From Rubrivivax sp. (lineage in GTDB: Bacteria > Pseudomonadota > Gammaproteobacteria > Burkholderiales > Burkholderiaceae_C): a DNA stretch of 54,324 nucleotides. The translations under genes were made by a program, and so were the position numbers. The stretch is from NCBI GenBank assembly GCA_022842825.1, contig JALHOU010000006.1:7175-61498 (forward strand). The letters are read 5' to 3'. Below the pieces are notes generated by a model, which saw nothing but the letters and a program-made list of their open reading frames with translations, did not search any database and was not told the origin of the DNA. Of this stretch, positions 31,666-40,192 are shown piece by piece. How positions within the stretch are numbered: the stretch's first letter is position 1; every line of letters begins with the position of its first letter.

Positions 31666-32165
31666 GCACGGAAGTTGTTGAAGGCGATCGGCAATTCGCT
31701 CACCTCGCGTCGCAGCAGAGCGATGGCGGCCTGCAGGTCGTCGCGCTTGGCGCCGGTGACGCGCACGCTGTCGCCCTGCACGGCCCCCTGCACCTTGAGC
31801 TTGCTGGCCTTGAGCGCCTGCTGTACGCGCCGCGCGGTGTCGACGTCGATGCCGCTTCTCACCGGCACGGGCAGGCGCAGGCGGTCGCCGCCGAGCTTGT
31901 GCGGCGTGCCGCCGAGGTCGAGGTAGCGCACGTCGACGCCTCGCTTGGCCAGGCGCGTGAGCATGACCTCGCGCACCTGGTCGAGTTGGAAGTCGCTGTC
32001 GGCGAGCAGGGCGAGTTCGCGCTGCTTGGCGCCCGAGGCCGTGAGCTCGATCTGCGCGCTCGAACCCTTGAAGTCAAAGCGCGTGCCGATCTCCTTGTTC
32101 GCCTGCTCGACGGCATTGCGCAACTCGACGAGATCGGGCTCGAGGACAACGTCGAAACTGGGCAT
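31662..32165 (-). CDS. yajQ: YajQ-family nucleotide-binding protein
   Basis: 167 residues from ATG 32163-32165, giving the family start MPSFDVVLEPDLVELRNAVE. Two RNP-like ferredoxin-fold domains; QANKEIGTRFDFKGSSAQI and the ending LRREVSELPIAFNNFR are typical. Family members bind nucleotides, and in Xanthomonas and Pseudomonas bind cyclic di-GMP. Divergent from murB, 32 bp apart. Confidence 0.94.
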   Translation of the reverse strand: MPSFDVVLEPDLVELRNAVEQANKEIGTRFDFKGSSAQIELTASGAKQRELALLADSDFQLDQVREVMLTRLAKRGVDVRYLDLGGTPHKLGGDRLRLPVPVRSGIDVDTARRVQQALKASKLKVQGAVQGDSVRVTGAKRDDLQAAIALLRREVSELPIAFNNFRA

Positions 32166-32185
32166 GGCATGAGAGGGAACGACCC

Positions 32186-32191
32186 TAAAAT
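32186..32191 (+). promoter_or_regulatory. Probable -10 box directly before murB
   Basis: TAAAAT ends 6 bp before the murB ATG at 32198, inside the 32-bp gap to divergent yajQ. No ribosome site is visible between, so the transcript may have no 5' leader. The -35 would fall at about 32163-32168, with no good match. Confidence 0.4.
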
Positions 32192-32197
32192 TCTCGC

Positions 32198-33289
32198 ATG
32201 CGCATCGATCCACCGCCGCGAATTTCGCCGCCCGCCGCACCCGCCGGTGCAGCGGGCGCGGCGGGCCCTGCCCTGGAGGTCGAGGGTCGCGCCAGCCTGC
32301 GCACCTTCAACACGTTCGGGCTGCCGGCCTTTGCGCAGACGCTGGTGCACGTGCGCAACGTCGCCGACGTGCGGCGCGTCGTCGACCACCCGAGCTACGG
32401 CCGCTCCGCCAAGTTCATCCTCGGCGGCGGCAGCAACGTCGTGCTCACGCGCGACGTCAACGCCGTGGTGCTGAAGATCGAGATCATGGGCCGTCGGGTC
32501 GTCGAGGAGCGACCCGATGCCTGGGTCGTCGAGGCGGGCGCGGGCGAGAACTGGCACGACTTCGTGGCCTGGACGCTCGATCAGGGCTGTCCGGGCCTGG
32601 AGAACCTGGCGCTCATTCCCGGCACCGTCGGCGCCGCGCCGGTGCAGAACATCGGTGCCTACGGCGTGGAACTGAAGGACCGGTTCGAGTCCCTCGACGC
32701 GGTCGACCTCGTCACCGGTCGTGTGGTGACGCTCGACGCCGCCGCCTGCCGCTTCGGCTATCGCGACAGCCTCTTCAAGCGGCACCTGGCGGGCAAGTCG
32801 GTCATCACGCAGGTGCGCTTGCGGTTGCCGCGGCCCTGGGTGCCGGTGCTCGGCTACCTGGAGCTGGAGCGCAAGCGCGCCGAGACCGGCATGACCCACC
32901 CCGATGCACGCACGATCTTCGACTGGGTGTGCAGCATCCGGCGCGCGAAGTTGCCCGACCCGGCGGCCATCGGCAATGCCGGCAGCTTCTTCAAGAACCC
33001 GGTGGTGAGCGCCGAGCAGTGCCGCGACATCATTGGCCGCGACCCGGAGATCGTTCACTACCCGCTGCCCGACGGCACCGTGAAGCTGGCCGCCGGCTGG
33101 CTCATCGATGCCTGCGGCTGGAAAGGCAAGACCGTGGGTCGCGCCGGTGTCTACGAGAAGCAGGCCCTCGTGCTCGTCAACCGCGGCGGTGCGCACGGCT
33201 CCGAGGTGGTGACCCTGGCACGCGCCATCCAGGAGAGCGTGTACGGCCGCTTCGGCATCCGGCTGGAGCCGGAGCCGGTGATCGTCTGA
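32198..33289 (+). CDS. murB: UDP-N-acetylmuramate dehydrogenase
   Basis: 363 residues. FAD-binding segments FILGGGSNVVLTRD and NLALIPGTVGAAPVQNIGAYGVEL; catalytic-site GNAGSFFKNPVV and a late glutamate region SVYGRFGIRLEPE. It is a type I MurB with the family's Tyr-containing insertion. It reduces UDP-GlcNAc-enolpyruvate to UDP-MurNAc with NADPH in peptidoglycan synthesis. The first ~28 residues are Pro/Ala-rich and may not all be translated. Confidence 0.96.
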   Translation: MRIDPPPRISPPAAPAGAAGAAGPALEVEGRASLRTFNTFGLPAFAQTLVHVRNVADVRRVVDHPSYGRSAKFILGGGSNVVLTRDVNAVVLKIEIMGRRVVEERPDAWVVEAGAGENWHDFVAWTLDQGCPGLENLALIPGTVGAAPVQNIGAYGVELKDRFESLDAVDLVTGRVVTLDAAACRFGYRDSLFKRHLAGKSVITQVRLRLPRPWVPVLGYLELERKRAETGMTHPDARTIFDWVCSIRRAKLPDPAAIGNAGSFFKNPVVSAEQCRDIIGRDPEIVHYPLPDGTVKLAAGWLIDACGWKGKTVGRAGVYEKQALVLVNRGGAHGSEVVTLARAIQESVYGRFGIRLEPEPVIV

Positions 33290-33296
33290 GCCCATT

Positions 33297-33315
33297 GCCT
33301 CGCGTGGAGCGAGGC
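33297..33315. terminator. Possible hairpin after murB
   Basis: GCCTCGC-GTGGA-GCGAGGC is a 7-bp stem with 5-nt loop, 8 bp after the murB stop, between convergent genes. There is no T-tract. Confidence 0.4.
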
Positions 33316-33352
33316 GTCGCTGCGGGGCAGGGCGCTGCGGGGTGAGCCGACC

Positions 33353-34048
33353 TCAGGCCGTCAGCATCATCTGCTCGAGCTCGAGCCCCGTGAGGCGCTT
33401 GGCGCCGCGTGCCAGCCAGAAGATGAGCGCCATCATCATCAGCATCGAGGGCAGGGCGATCACCGGGTAGCTGAGCAGCGTCAGGCGACCCAGTTCCTGG
33501 TTGAAGGCCTCTGTACCCGCGGGGCTGGTGACGATCCAGCGCGCGAGCACGTAGTTGGCCACGGCCGAGAAGAAGAAGGTGCCCGCCAGCAGCATCGTGC
33601 CCTGGCGCAATTGCGCCTCGAAGGCCGCCCCGGTGCCGCGTTCTTCGAGGGCCTTGTGCACGCGCTCGACGTCGAAGAGGTCGGCATTGAAGACGAGGAT
33701 GCGGATGAGCGGCTGGCGCGTCCACGCCGAGCCCAGCACCGCCAGGCCGATGGCCAGCGGCACCGCGGCCTCCTTGACGGCGAGCCAGCGCGCATCCAGC
33801 TGCAGCAGGCCGATGCCGCCGGTGAGCAGCGTGCTGATGACGCCGAGCACCGAGAGCCAGTTCAGGCGCCTGCGCCGCCAGCCGTCCCACAGGCCCCAGC
33901 CGAGCGGGAAGGCCAGCGCCAGCAGCAGCGCCCGCAGCGGGCCGAGTTGTTCGGCGCCGCTGAGCTTCATGAGGATCACCGCCGGCACGACGATGGTGAT
34001 GCCGATCTCCAGCAGGGCGTTCGGTTTCTTGGGCTTGGACATGCGCAT
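33353..34048 (-). CDS. VC0807-like integral membrane protein
   Basis: 231 residues with about six hydrophobic segments (for example IGITIVVPAVILMKL, LLLALAFPLGWGLWD, VLGVISTLLTGGIGLL, MLLAGTFFFSAVANYVLARW and SMLMMMALIFWLAR). The pattern and the DLFDVERVHKALEERG loop match the VC0807 family of unknown function. ATG 34046-34048 or the ATG two codons later may be the start. It ends 63 bp from murB, convergent. The gap 34049-34215 upstream holds no gene that I can see. Confidence 0.75.
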   Translation of the reverse strand: MRMSKPKKPNALLEIGITIVVPAVILMKLSGAEQLGPLRALLLALAFPLGWGLWDGWRRRRLNWLSVLGVISTLLTGGIGLLQLDARWLAVKEAAVPLAIGLAVLGSAWTRQPLIRILVFNADLFDVERVHKALEERGTGAAFEAQLRQGTMLLAGTFFFSAVANYVLARWIVTSPAGTEAFNQELGRLTLLSYPVIALPSMLMMMALIFWLARGAKRLTGLELEQMMLTA

Positions 34049-34215
34049 AGCCTACCCGAGACGAAGACCCGGCTAGCGGAGCGGCGCCCGGTGGTCAAGA
34101 TGCACACGGTGCGTCCGCATGCGCCTGGAGGCCTCCCGATGCCTGCGCGCGTTGGCCGATGCCTGGGAGGCGAGTGGCCGACGAGGACGGCAGTCGCTGC
34201 CCGCGCGTCAGACTT

Positions 34216-35415
34216 TCACTGCTGGCGCACCACGCGCAGCCGCTCCAGCTTGCCGGCGTAGATGGCGCGCGCCTGGCGTGTCGGGCTGTACTCCGCGGCC
34301 AGGCCGAGGTGGCGAGCGGCCGCCGGCGTGTCGCCCAGCGCGGCGTAGGCCTGTGCGAGCCAGAAGTGCACCTCGTGCTGCTGCGGCTGCATTCGCAGCT
34401 CGCGCTTGAGCAGGTCGCGCGCGCGGGCGGCGTCGCCTTCGCGCAGCGCCGTGCGGCCGAGCTCGAAGAAGTGGAAGGGCGGGTGCGGCTCGAGTTCGGC
34501 CAGGCGCGCCATTGCCGCGCGGCCCTCGTCGTGCCGGCCCTGGGCCTGGAACAGGCGTGCGAGGTTGGACCACGCGCTGGCGCTGCGGGGTTCGCGCTCG
34601 AGCACGTACCGCAGCGCCCGCTCGGCGGCTTCGAGGTGGCCGGCGCGGTGGTAGACGACGCCGAGCGTATTGGCCGCAGGTGTGAAGTGCGCGTCGCGCT
34701 GCAGCGCCGTGCGTGCGTACCAATAGGCGCGATCGACCCGGCCGGCAGCCAGCGCTTCGGCGGCGCGGTTGTTGAGGAACATCGCTACCAGCGTCTGCTC
34801 CTCCAGCACCACGGTGCGCTGGCCGCGCAGCTCGACCTGCGGCAGGAAGTCGATCGTCAGCCAATGCGCATCGTCGCCCTTGGGCGATGGGCCATGGCGG
34901 CCGAGCATCACGTTGACGTGCCCGCTGACGAAGAAGAGGTCGCCGGCGCGGCTGAACTCGTCGTCGATGAGCACCTGCTGATAAGCCACCGGCAGGTTCA
35001 GATGCTTGGCGAAAGCGGCGGTCATCAGCACCAGCGACAGGCAGTTGCCGGCGCGTGCCTCGAATGCCTCGGCCGCGGAGCGCGTGGCCTCGGCGTCGTA
35101 GGCCAGCTGCAGCGCGTGCCTGAGGTACAGCGCGTCGATCAATGCCTGGCGCCGGTCGCGCCACGCGGCGGGATCGCGCAGCACGCGCTCAGCGTACTGC
35201 CGCATCGGCTCGGAGAGCTCGAATAGGCGATCGGCTTCCGAGCCCGGTGCGGCCCCGTCGGCGGCCTGGCCCGAGGCCTGGAACAGATGGTCCTGGGGCA
35301 ACTGCTCCACGGCGACGGTGCGTGGTGCCTGCGCACACGCCGCGAGCAAGGCCATGGCGGTGGTGGCAAGCACCGCAGCAAGCGGAGTGCCTCGGCGTGG
35401 GGGCCGGTGGGGCAT
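34216..35415 (-). CDS. Lipoprotein with transglutaminase-like and TPR domains
   Basis: 399 residues. The lipobox LLAAC (Cys about residue 27) indicates a membrane-anchored lipoprotein. A transglutaminase-like segment (about 95-190) includes ARAGNCLSLVLMTAAFAKHLNLPVAY, with the likely nucleophile Cys, and the later His in FVSGHVNVML. From about 215 on, TPR helices repeat: ALAAGRVDRAYWYARTALQRD, PAANTLGVVYHRAGHLEAAERAL, SAWSNLARLFQAQGRHDEGRAAM. It may process or scaffold envelope proteins or peptides; substrate unknown. Confidence 0.8.
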   Translation of the reverse strand: MPHRPPRRGTPLAAVLATTAMALLAACAQAPRTVAVEQLPQDHLFQASGQAADGAAPGSEADRLFELSEPMRQYAERVLRDPAAWRDRRQALIDALYLRHALQLAYDAEATRSAAEAFEARAGNCLSLVLMTAAFAKHLNLPVAYQQVLIDDEFSRAGDLFFVSGHVNVMLGRHGPSPKGDDAHWLTIDFLPQVELRGQRTVVLEEQTLVAMFLNNRAAEALAAGRVDRAYWYARTALQRDAHFTPAANTLGVVYHRAGHLEAAERALRYVLEREPRSASAWSNLARLFQAQGRHDEGRAAMARLAELEPHPPFHFFELGRTALREGDAARARDLLKRELRMQPQQHEVHFWLAQAYAALGDTPAAARHLGLAAEYSPTRQARAIYAGKLERLRVVRQQ

Positions 35416-35627
35416 GGGGTCGTGCTCCGTACAGGGCCAGCGGGCGGTTGCGCCTGCGCGCCAATCCTACGCTGTCCGTGCCATCTCCAGCGCGTGTCCC
35501 CGGGGGTGCTGCGCCGCGCTCGGGCGGGCCAAGTACCCGATGTCGAGAGCCCTTGCCTCGCCTGCGGAATGGCCCGGAAGGGCCAGTCCGCCCCCAGCGA
35601 CCGGCTCCGCCCGCGCACCCGGCGCTC

Positions 35628-35855
35628 TCAGGCGGCTTCGTCGATGCGCAGCAACTTGCGCACGCGCACCGCCACCGCCCGGAGCGCCGGGCTGCGCGAG
35701 AGCGCTGCGGCATCGAGGATGCCGCGCGCATAGGCAGGGTCCTTCTGCAGCCGTTCGACGTGCAGATGCAGGCCTTCGCCCGCGAGAAGCCACTTCAGGT
35801 CGATGATCTCGACCAGGGCCAGAGCTTCGTTTTCGCGATGCGAAAGGACGTTCAT
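35628..35855 (-). CDS. Small conserved hypothetical protein
   Basis: 75 residues from ATG 35853-35855, giving the start MNVLSHRENEALALVEIIDLKWLLAGEG. It is mostly helical and charged (HVERLQKDPAYARGILDAAALS...AVRVRKLLRI), with no membrane segment. The reading frame could begin nine codons earlier. I recall similar short proteins in other Burkholderiales, with no known function. The 212-bp gap between it and the TPR lipoprotein gene (35416-35627) shows no gene. Confidence 0.65.
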   Translation of the reverse strand: MNVLSHRENEALALVEIIDLKWLLAGEGLHLHVERLQKDPAYARGILDAAALSRSPALRAVAVRVRKLLRIDEAA

Positions 35856-36010
35856 GCGAGGATTCGGACTGCGCACAACCACGTTAACGGTCGTTTCTCG
35901 CTCGAAGCTGACACCGGCTTAGGGTGCATTCCCCAATAGCGCAGCCCTGCGGCATGCGGTTTGACCGGTAGCGCGACGCCTGTCACGGCACGCTCCACCC
36001 CCCTGTTCTG

Positions 36011-36808
36011 ATGTCCCCTCCACCTCCACTCACCGCCGCGGTCGATGTTCCGCGGCAGTTGGCCGCCGCGGGCTGGGCCGTGCTGGACGCCGAAGCCCTG
36101 CGATCGGTCACTCAACAGTTGGCTCCGTTGCCGATCCGCACGACCCCCGCGGACACGTCCGGCGCTTGGGAGGCTTGGTCGCCGCTGTGGGAAGACCTGC
36201 CGCCGGACCGTTACCTTCGCGACGGTGGCCGCTACCGGCGCCGGCGCCATGGCAGCTTCGTCGTCGAAGGCGGCGAGTGCCGGCTGGCACCGCACCGTGC
36301 GCACTGGCAACCCGTCGAATACAACGCGCTGCACGGCGGCATCGAGCGCTGGTTTGAACCGCTGCCCGCGCCGCTGCTCGCCGACCCGGCCTGGGGGCAA
36401 CTGCTGTGCGCGGGCGCTGGCATCGCCGCCCTGCTGCGCGGGCCGGCGCGCTGGTTCGTCGAGGCGCACATGTTCCGCATCGACACGACCGACGGCATCG
36501 GTCGCCCCACGCCCGAGGGGGCGCATCGCGACGGCGTCGACCTCGTCGCGGTCATCCTCGTCGGCCGCCACGGTGTGAAGGGCGGCGAGACGCGTGTCTT
36601 CGATGCCCGCGGGCCGCAGGGCGTGCGCTTCACCCTGCGCGAGCCCTGGAGCGCGCTGCTCCTGGACGACGAACGTGTGATCCACGAGACAACGCCGATC
36701 CAGCCTGCCGCGGATGCCGCCGGCGCCGCGCGCGACACGCTGGTGCTGACCTACCGCCGCGGTGCCTTTCAAGGGCCGCACCTGACGTCCAAGGAGAACT
36801 CCCGATGA
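36011..36808 (+). CDS. 2-oxoglutarate/Fe(II) dioxygenase, amino-acid hydroxylase-like (PF10014 type)
   Basis: 265 residues. The Fe(II) site begins with the H-x-D of PTPEGAHRDGVDLVAV; a distal His is likely in ERVIHETTPI, and the 2-oxoglutarate Arg may be in LVLTYRRGAF. This layout fits the family that includes bacterial L-isoleucine 4-hydroxylase, which hydroxylates free amino acids. The stop overlaps the start of a threonine dehydratase-like gene (ATGA), a strong sign of joint function. An amino acid hydroxylated here and deaminated by the next enzyme is the simplest reading; the substrate is not known. Confidence 0.8.
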   Translation: MSPPPPLTAAVDVPRQLAAAGWAVLDAEALRSVTQQLAPLPIRTTPADTSGAWEAWSPLWEDLPPDRYLRDGGRYRRRRHGSFVVEGGECRLAPHRAHWQPVEYNALHGGIERWFEPLPAPLLADPAWGQLLCAGAGIAALLRGPARWFVEAHMFRIDTTDGIGRPTPEGAHRDGVDLVAVILVGRHGVKGGETRVFDARGPQGVRFTLREPWSALLLDDERVIHETTPIQPAADAAGAARDTLVLTYRRGAFQGPHLTSKENSR

Positions 36809-37821
36809 ATGCGTCGGACCTGCCACCTCTGTTCGCCGGCCTGGCCATCGAGCCCGCCGACATCGATGCCGCCGCCGCCCGAATGGCCGGTGTGGCGCAC
36901 AGGACGCCGGTGCGCACCTCGCGGCAGGCCGACGAACGCAGCGGCGGAAGACTGTTCTTCAAGTGCGAGAACTTCCAGCGCATGGGTGCGTTCAAGTTCC
37001 GCGGCGCCTACAACGCGCTGGCTCAGTTCAACCCGGCGCAGCGCGAGAGAGGCGTCATCGCTTTCTCTTCAGGCAACCACGCTCAGGCCACGGCGCTGGC
37101 AGCGCGCCTGCTGGGTATGCCGAGCGTCATCGTCATGCCCAGCGATTCGCCGGCGGCCAAGCTGGCCGCCACGCGCGAGTATCAACAAGGCCAGCGTGGC
37201 AGCGAGGTCGTGCTGTACGACCGCTACAAGGAAGACCGCGAGGCCATCGGCCGTCGCCTTGCCGAGGAGCGCGGCATGACGCTCGTACCGCCCTACGACC
37301 ACTCGCACGTGATGGCCGGGCAGGGCACGGCGGCCGCCGAACTGATCGACGAAGTGGGGGCGTTGGACAAGCTGCTCGTATGCCTCGGCGGCGGTGGCCT
37401 GCTCTCCGGCTGCGCCGTCGCGGCACACGCGCGCGTGCCGGGGATCGAGGTCATCGGCGTCGAGCCCGAAGCCGGCAACGACATCCAGCAGAGCCTGGCG
37501 GCCGGGCGCATCGTCAGGATCGACACGCCGCGCACCATCGCCGACGGCGCACAGACGCAGGCGGCCGGCGCGCTGACCTTCCCCGTGATCCAGCGCCTCG
37601 TGCGGCAGGTGGTGACGGTCTCCGACGCCCAGCTCGTGAGCACGATGCGCTTCTTCGCCGAGCGCATGAAGATGGTGGTGGAGCCCACCGGCGCCCTGGC
37701 GGCGGCGGCGCTGCTTGAGGGCGTGGTGCCGGCGCGCGGCCAGCGCGTGGGCATCATCGTCAGCGGCGGCAACGTCGACCTGTCGCGCTACGCGTCCTTG
37801 CTCGCGGCCGGCGCGGGCTGA
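36805..37821 (+). CDS. PLP-dependent threonine/threo-3-hydroxyaspartate ammonia-lyase family
   Basis: 338 residues; AAGGAG precedes the ATG. Fold-type II PLP enzyme: KCENFQRMGAFKFRGAYNAL has the Schiff-base lysine, FSSGNHAQATALAARLLG binds the substrate carboxylate, and CLGGGGLLSG is the phosphate-binding glycine loop. There is no C-terminal ACT domain, so it is not the biosynthetic IlvA type. The sequence is closest to the group containing threo-3-hydroxyaspartate ammonia-lyases (NFQRMGAFKFRGA, PPYDHSHVMAGQGT, RTIADGAQTQ). It would convert a beta-hydroxy amino acid to a 2-oxo acid and ammonia. A short insert (QQGQRG) follows ATREY. Confidence 0.85.
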   Translation: MNASDLPPLFAGLAIEPADIDAAAARMAGVAHRTPVRTSRQADERSGGRLFFKCENFQRMGAFKFRGAYNALAQFNPAQRERGVIAFSSGNHAQATALAARLLGMPSVIVMPSDSPAAKLAATREYQQGQRGSEVVLYDRYKEDREAIGRRLAEERGMTLVPPYDHSHVMAGQGTAAAELIDEVGALDKLLVCLGGGGLLSGCAVAAHARVPGIEVIGVEPEAGNDIQQSLAAGRIVRIDTPRTIADGAQTQAAGALTFPVIQRLVRQVVTVSDAQLVSTMRFFAERMKMVVEPTGALAAAALLEGVVPARGQRVGIIVSGGNVDLSRYASLLAAGAG

Positions 37822-38483
37822 GAGGGCGGCGGCGTGCGCCTCGCCATGCCCAGGTGCTGCGGCGAGGTCACCCCCATCGACACGTAGATGCTGGTGAGCG
37901 CCTCGACGCCGATGTCGGCCGGCGTCACCCACTCGGCCGGCACGTAGAGCAAGCCGCCGCCCACCGGCACCGGCGCCGTCGGCACCAGGACGGCGACATA
38001 GGCGCGCTCGCCGATGCGGATCGGCTCGGGCGTCGACAGCAGGGCCAGTGCCGCCGCCCCGCCCACGCCGCCGAAGTGGCACCAGACGGCGCTCATGGAT
38101 CGCAGCCCGTCGTCGTCGCGTTGCGAGAACAGGCCGACCATCTTCTGCGCGAAGTCGTAGACCGTGCGCACCACCGGAATGCGGCCGACCACCGCACCCA
38201 ACAGCGACGCGAGCCCGCGCTCCAGGCCCGCCTCGACGAGCAGGCCGAGCGCGAAGATGGCCGCGACGATCAGGCCGACGCCGATGAGGTAGCCCACGAT
38301 CTCCGAGCCCGTGACGCCGAGGCCGACCCACACGAGCACCGAGCCGATGGCACTGTCGGGGCCCAGCCAGCGGATCAGCGTCGTCGCCCCCCACCAGAAG
38401 ACGAATACCGTGGCCGCCAGCGGCAATGCGGCGAGCAGACCGGCGAGGAAGACGCGCAACAAATGTGCCGTGGTGGCTTTCAT
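37788..38483 (-). CDS. DUF502 membrane protein
   Basis: 231 residues from ATG 38481-38483. Two N-terminal membrane helices (LLRVFLAGLLAALPLAATVFVFWW and IVGYLIGVGLIVAAIFALGLLVE) and the conserved cytoplasmic part GRIPVVRTVYDFAQKMVGLFS identify the DUF502 family. Function unknown. Its last 34 bp overlap the end of the convergent ammonia-lyase gene. An inverted repeat CGACCG-AGCG-CGGTCG lies in the divergent gap to the peptidase gene. Confidence 0.88.
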   Translation of the reverse strand: MKATTAHLLRVFLAGLLAALPLAATVFVFWWGATTLIRWLGPDSAIGSVLVWVGLGVTGSEIVGYLIGVGLIVAAIFALGLLVEAGLERGLASLLGAVVGRIPVVRTVYDFAQKMVGLFSQRDDDGLRSMSAVWCHFGGVGGAAALALLSTPEPIRIGERAYVAVLVPTAPVPVGGGLLYVPAEWVTPADIGVEALTSIYVSMGVTSPQHLGMARRTPPPSQPAPAASKDA

Positions 38484-38629
38484 GGCGGCGCGATTATGGG
38501 TGGCGGCCCATGGCCGCCCTTGGCGCAGGTGCTCGGCGAGCACGCACGACCGAGCGCGGTCGACCCGAGCGGCCGCTGGGTTAACGTCGTGTGCTTCCGG
38601 CCACCACGAACAACCGAGCAGGAGACCCC

Positions 38630-40192
38630 GTGAGCGAACCCGCCGCTGCCCCCGTTGCTGCCACCTCCGATGCCGATGCTGCCAAGCGGCTGAAGGAGCA
38701 TGTCGATAAGCTGCTGGCTCGGCCCGCCACCGACAGCAGCGGTGCCGTTCAGATCGGCGCCCACCGGCTCGACTACACGGTGTCGGCGGCCTTCCTGCCC
38801 GTGGCGGCCGAGGGCATCGCCGGCGCCGGCGGCGAGCCGCAGGCGGCGGTGCTGACCACGGCCTACCTGCGCAACGGTGTGCCCGCCGCCGAGCGGCCGG
38901 TGTGCTTTGCGTTCAACGGCGGCCCCGGGTCGGCGTCGATCTGGCTGCACCTTGGTGCCCTGGGCCCCAAGCGCGTCATCGTGCCCGACGACGGCTCGAT
39001 GCCGCTGCCGCCCTACGGCGTCGAGGACAACCCGCACAGCTGGATCGAGCACTTCGACCTCGTCTTCGTCGACCCGCCGCACACCGGGTGGTCCTGCACC
39101 GTGAGCGAGGCGGCACGCAAGAAGATGCTGTCGGTCGACGGCGACGTCGAGGCGCTGGCCGAAGTGGTGCGCGTCTGGCTGACGCGCCACAAGCGCTGGG
39201 GCTCGGCGGTGTACCTCGCCGGCGAGAGCTACGGCACGACGCGCGGCGCGGCCATCGCCGACAAGCTGCAGTCACTCGGCGTGGCGCTGTCGGGCCTCAT
39301 CCTGGTGTCGTGCGCGATGGACCTGCAGAGCATCGTCTTCGCGCCGGCCAACGACCTGCCCTATGCGCTCTTCGTCCCCGGCTTCGCCAACACGGCGCAG
39401 TACCACGGGCTGCTGCGCGGCAGCCTCGGCGCCTCGCCCGGCGCCGCGCGCGCCGCCGCCGAGGCCTTCGTTCAGGAGGACTACGCCGCGGCGCTGCAGG
39501 CCGGCGCGCGCCTCACCGACAAGGAGCGCAGCCGGATCGCCAAGCGGCTGGCCGAGGTGACGGGCCTGCCGCGCGCCCTCGTCGAGGAGAAGAACCTGCG
39601 CATCAGCGACCAGACCTTCTTCTTCGAGGCGCTGCGTGAGCGCGGCCTCATCGTCGGCCGCCTCGAGTCGCGCGCCACCGGCCCGATGGCCGCCAGCCGC
39701 ACGCGCGAGTGGGAGTTCGACCCGGGCATCGAGGCCATCGGCCCGCCCTACACGATGGCGGCGATGGCCTACTTCCGCGAGCTCGGCCTCGACTTCGAGG
39801 CCCGCTACCAGGTGCTGAACTACGAGGTCAATCGCGCCTGGAACTGGAGCCGCGGTGGCGAGGGCACCCGCATGGGCTTTGCCTCCACCAGCCCCGACCT
39901 TGCGCGGGCGATGCGCCGCAACCCGCACCTGAAGGTGCTGGCCGCGAGCGGCCGCTACGATTTGGGCACACCCTACAGCGCCAGCGACTGGTCGCTCGCC
40001 CAGCTCGACATCCCGGCCGAGGTGCGCCAGCGCGTGACGCACCAGTACTACGACGCCGGGCACATGATGTACACGCGACAGGCGGACCTGACGCAGCTCA
40101 AGGCCGACCTGGCCGCTTGGCTGCGAACATCGCGACATGCACGCCGCAACCCACCGTCCACCCCACGTCGCGATCCTGACCGGCGGCGGTGA
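38630..40192 (+). CDS. S10-family serine carboxypeptidase-like protein
   Basis: 520 residues from GTG 38630, preceded by AGGAG. Serine carboxypeptidase motifs: FNGGPGSASIWLH (oxyanion), AGESYGTTRG with Ser200, the aspartate in SGRYDLGTPYS, and the histidine in YYDAGHMMY. No signal peptide is seen, unlike the exported fungal and plant enzymes, so it is probably cytoplasmic. The last ~18 residues (Arg/Pro-rich) are read through the start of the next gene in another frame and are probably not part of the fold. Confidence 0.88.
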   Translation: MSEPAAAPVAATSDADAAKRLKEHVDKLLARPATDSSGAVQIGAHRLDYTVSAAFLPVAAEGIAGAGGEPQAAVLTTAYLRNGVPAAERPVCFAFNGGPGSASIWLHLGALGPKRVIVPDDGSMPLPPYGVEDNPHSWIEHFDLVFVDPPHTGWSCTVSEAARKKMLSVDGDVEALAEVVRVWLTRHKRWGSAVYLAGESYGTTRGAAIADKLQSLGVALSGLILVSCAMDLQSIVFAPANDLPYALFVPGFANTAQYHGLLRGSLGASPGAARAAAEAFVQEDYAAALQAGARLTDKERSRIAKRLAEVTGLPRALVEEKNLRISDQTFFFEALRERGLIVGRLESRATGPMAASRTREWEFDPGIEAIGPPYTMAAMAYFRELGLDFEARYQVLNYEVNRAWNWSRGGEGTRMGFASTSPDLARAMRRNPHLKVLAASGRYDLGTPYSASDWSLAQLDIPAEVRQRVTHQYYDAGHMMYTRQADLTQLKADLAAWLRTSRHARRNPPSTPRRDPDRRR

